7,166 nucleotides of DNA from an uncultured Caryophanales bacterium (GTDB taxonomy: Bacteria > Bacillota_I > Bacilli_A > Izemoplasmatales > Hujiaoplasmataceae): positions 1 to 7,166 of the forward strand of contig CALGNF010000001.1 of NCBI GenBank assembly GCA_937958685.1, in the 5' to 3' direction. This document shows positions 6,810 to 7,166 of the stretch, one piece after another; position 1 is the first letter of the stretch; each line of letters begins with the position of its first letter. The notes beneath the pieces were generated by a model. That model worked only from the letters and a program-made list of their open reading frames with translations, was not told the origin of the DNA and did not search any database. Both the position numbers and the translations under genes were made by a program.

Positions 6810-7120
6810 AGATCTCGCACTCCTGTTTTTCACTTTCTTCAAGATCGGCATTTTGACTTTCGGCGGCGGTTACGCGATGATTCCGATGATCGAGGATGAA
6901 GTCATGCGCCATGGATGGCTCGATTCCGTCGACACCCTCCTGGACTTCATCGCGGTTTCCGAATCCACTCCAGGCCCGTTTGCCGTCAATATCGCGACTT
7001 TCATCGGCTATTCCCAGAATGGCATCATCGGGGCGATCGCTGCCACACTGGGGGTCGTCTTGCCCTCATTCATCATCATTTCCATCATTGCCCGTTTCTA
7101 CACCCGCTTTTCCCGCAATC
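6799..7120 (+). CDS. chrA: Chromate transporter, short-chain ChrA (second of a pair), partial
   Basis: The first 107 residues of a second CHR domain, cut off by adapter; the in-frame continuation IGRASCRERV is adapter translation. Motifs repeat those of the previous gene: FFKIGILTFGGGYAMIPMI (13-31), ESTPGPFAVN (55-64) and AATLGVVLPSFIII (81-94). The two proteins are therefore tandem paralogues, and the pair fits the two-subunit arrangement known for short-chain ChrA. ATG 6799 overlaps the first chrA by 11 bases, with GGGGGTGG (6786-6793) five bases upstream; an in-frame GTG at 6790 lies within that ribosome binding site and is the alternative. The C-terminal 80 or so residues expected are missing from the window. 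Confidence 0.92.
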
Positions 7121-7166
7121 AGATCGGAAGAGCGTCGTGTAGGGAAAGAGTGTAGATCTCGGTGGT
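7121..7166. other. Illumina adapter contamination (read-1 primer, reverse complement)
   Basis: All 46 bases match the reverse complement of the Illumina universal adapter, starting AGATCGGAAGAGC and ending CTCGGTGGT, with no mismatch as I read it. Genomic sequence ends at 7120. Together with the index adapter at the left end this shows read-through from short inserts left untrimmed before assembly, not a biological junction. Confidence 0.98.

Overview
The window is a bacterial contig of about 7.0 kb (bases 101-7120) with untrimmed Illumina adapter fused to both ends. Bases 35-100 are a P7/index/read-2 adapter and bases 7121-7166 the other adapter in reverse complement; bases 1-34 look like junk read tail. 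None of these bases should be read as biology. Both terminal genes are therefore partial, and their apparent ends are adapter translation.

The gene content points to a Firmicutes-type bacterium, or a relative of the Mollicutes/Erysipelotrichia side of that group, with moderately high GC coding DNA and AT-rich intergenic promoters. The reasons are a Bacillus-like GlpK, strong GGAGG-type ribosome binding sites, extended -10 promoters and a pair of short ChrA proteins. Trp is written TGG and TGA is used as stop (DUF3137 gene, thyA, dfr, plsC), so this is the standard bacterial code and not the Mycoplasma code. The placement is an inference; no rRNA or taxonomic marker gene is present.

Layout: (1) a minus-strand alpha/beta hydrolase of the monoacylglycerol lipase/lysophospholipase type, cut off by the left adapter, diverges from (2) glycerol kinase glpK; the 98-bp gap between them carries two back-to-back extended -10 promoters. 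(3) A DUF3137 membrane protein and (4) LemA form a pair closed by a strong hairpin terminator. (5) A short single-stranded DNA-binding protein without the acidic C-terminal tip stands alone between two terminators. (6) From an extended -10 promoter at about 4015 runs a tight operon, thyA - dihydrofolate reductase - plsC-type acyltransferase - short chrA - second short chrA (cut by the right adapter), with every junction overlapping by 1 to 11 bases.

Functionally the hydrolase and GlpK could release glycerol from acylglycerols and phosphorylate it; the acyltransferase uses glycerol-3-phosphate-derived lysophosphatidate for phospholipid synthesis. ThyA and DHFR form the usual dTMP/tetrahydrofolate cycle. 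The chrA pair is the known heteromeric short-chain chromate transporter type. There is no tRNA, rRNA, CRISPR, insertion sequence or other mobile element. I see no strong candidate for a wholly new system; the most interesting points are the missing HPr-phosphorylation histidine in GlpK, the Arg-to-Leu change in the DHFR cofactor motif, the uncharacterised DUF3137-LemA pair, and the coupling of chrA to the thyA-dfr-plsC operon.
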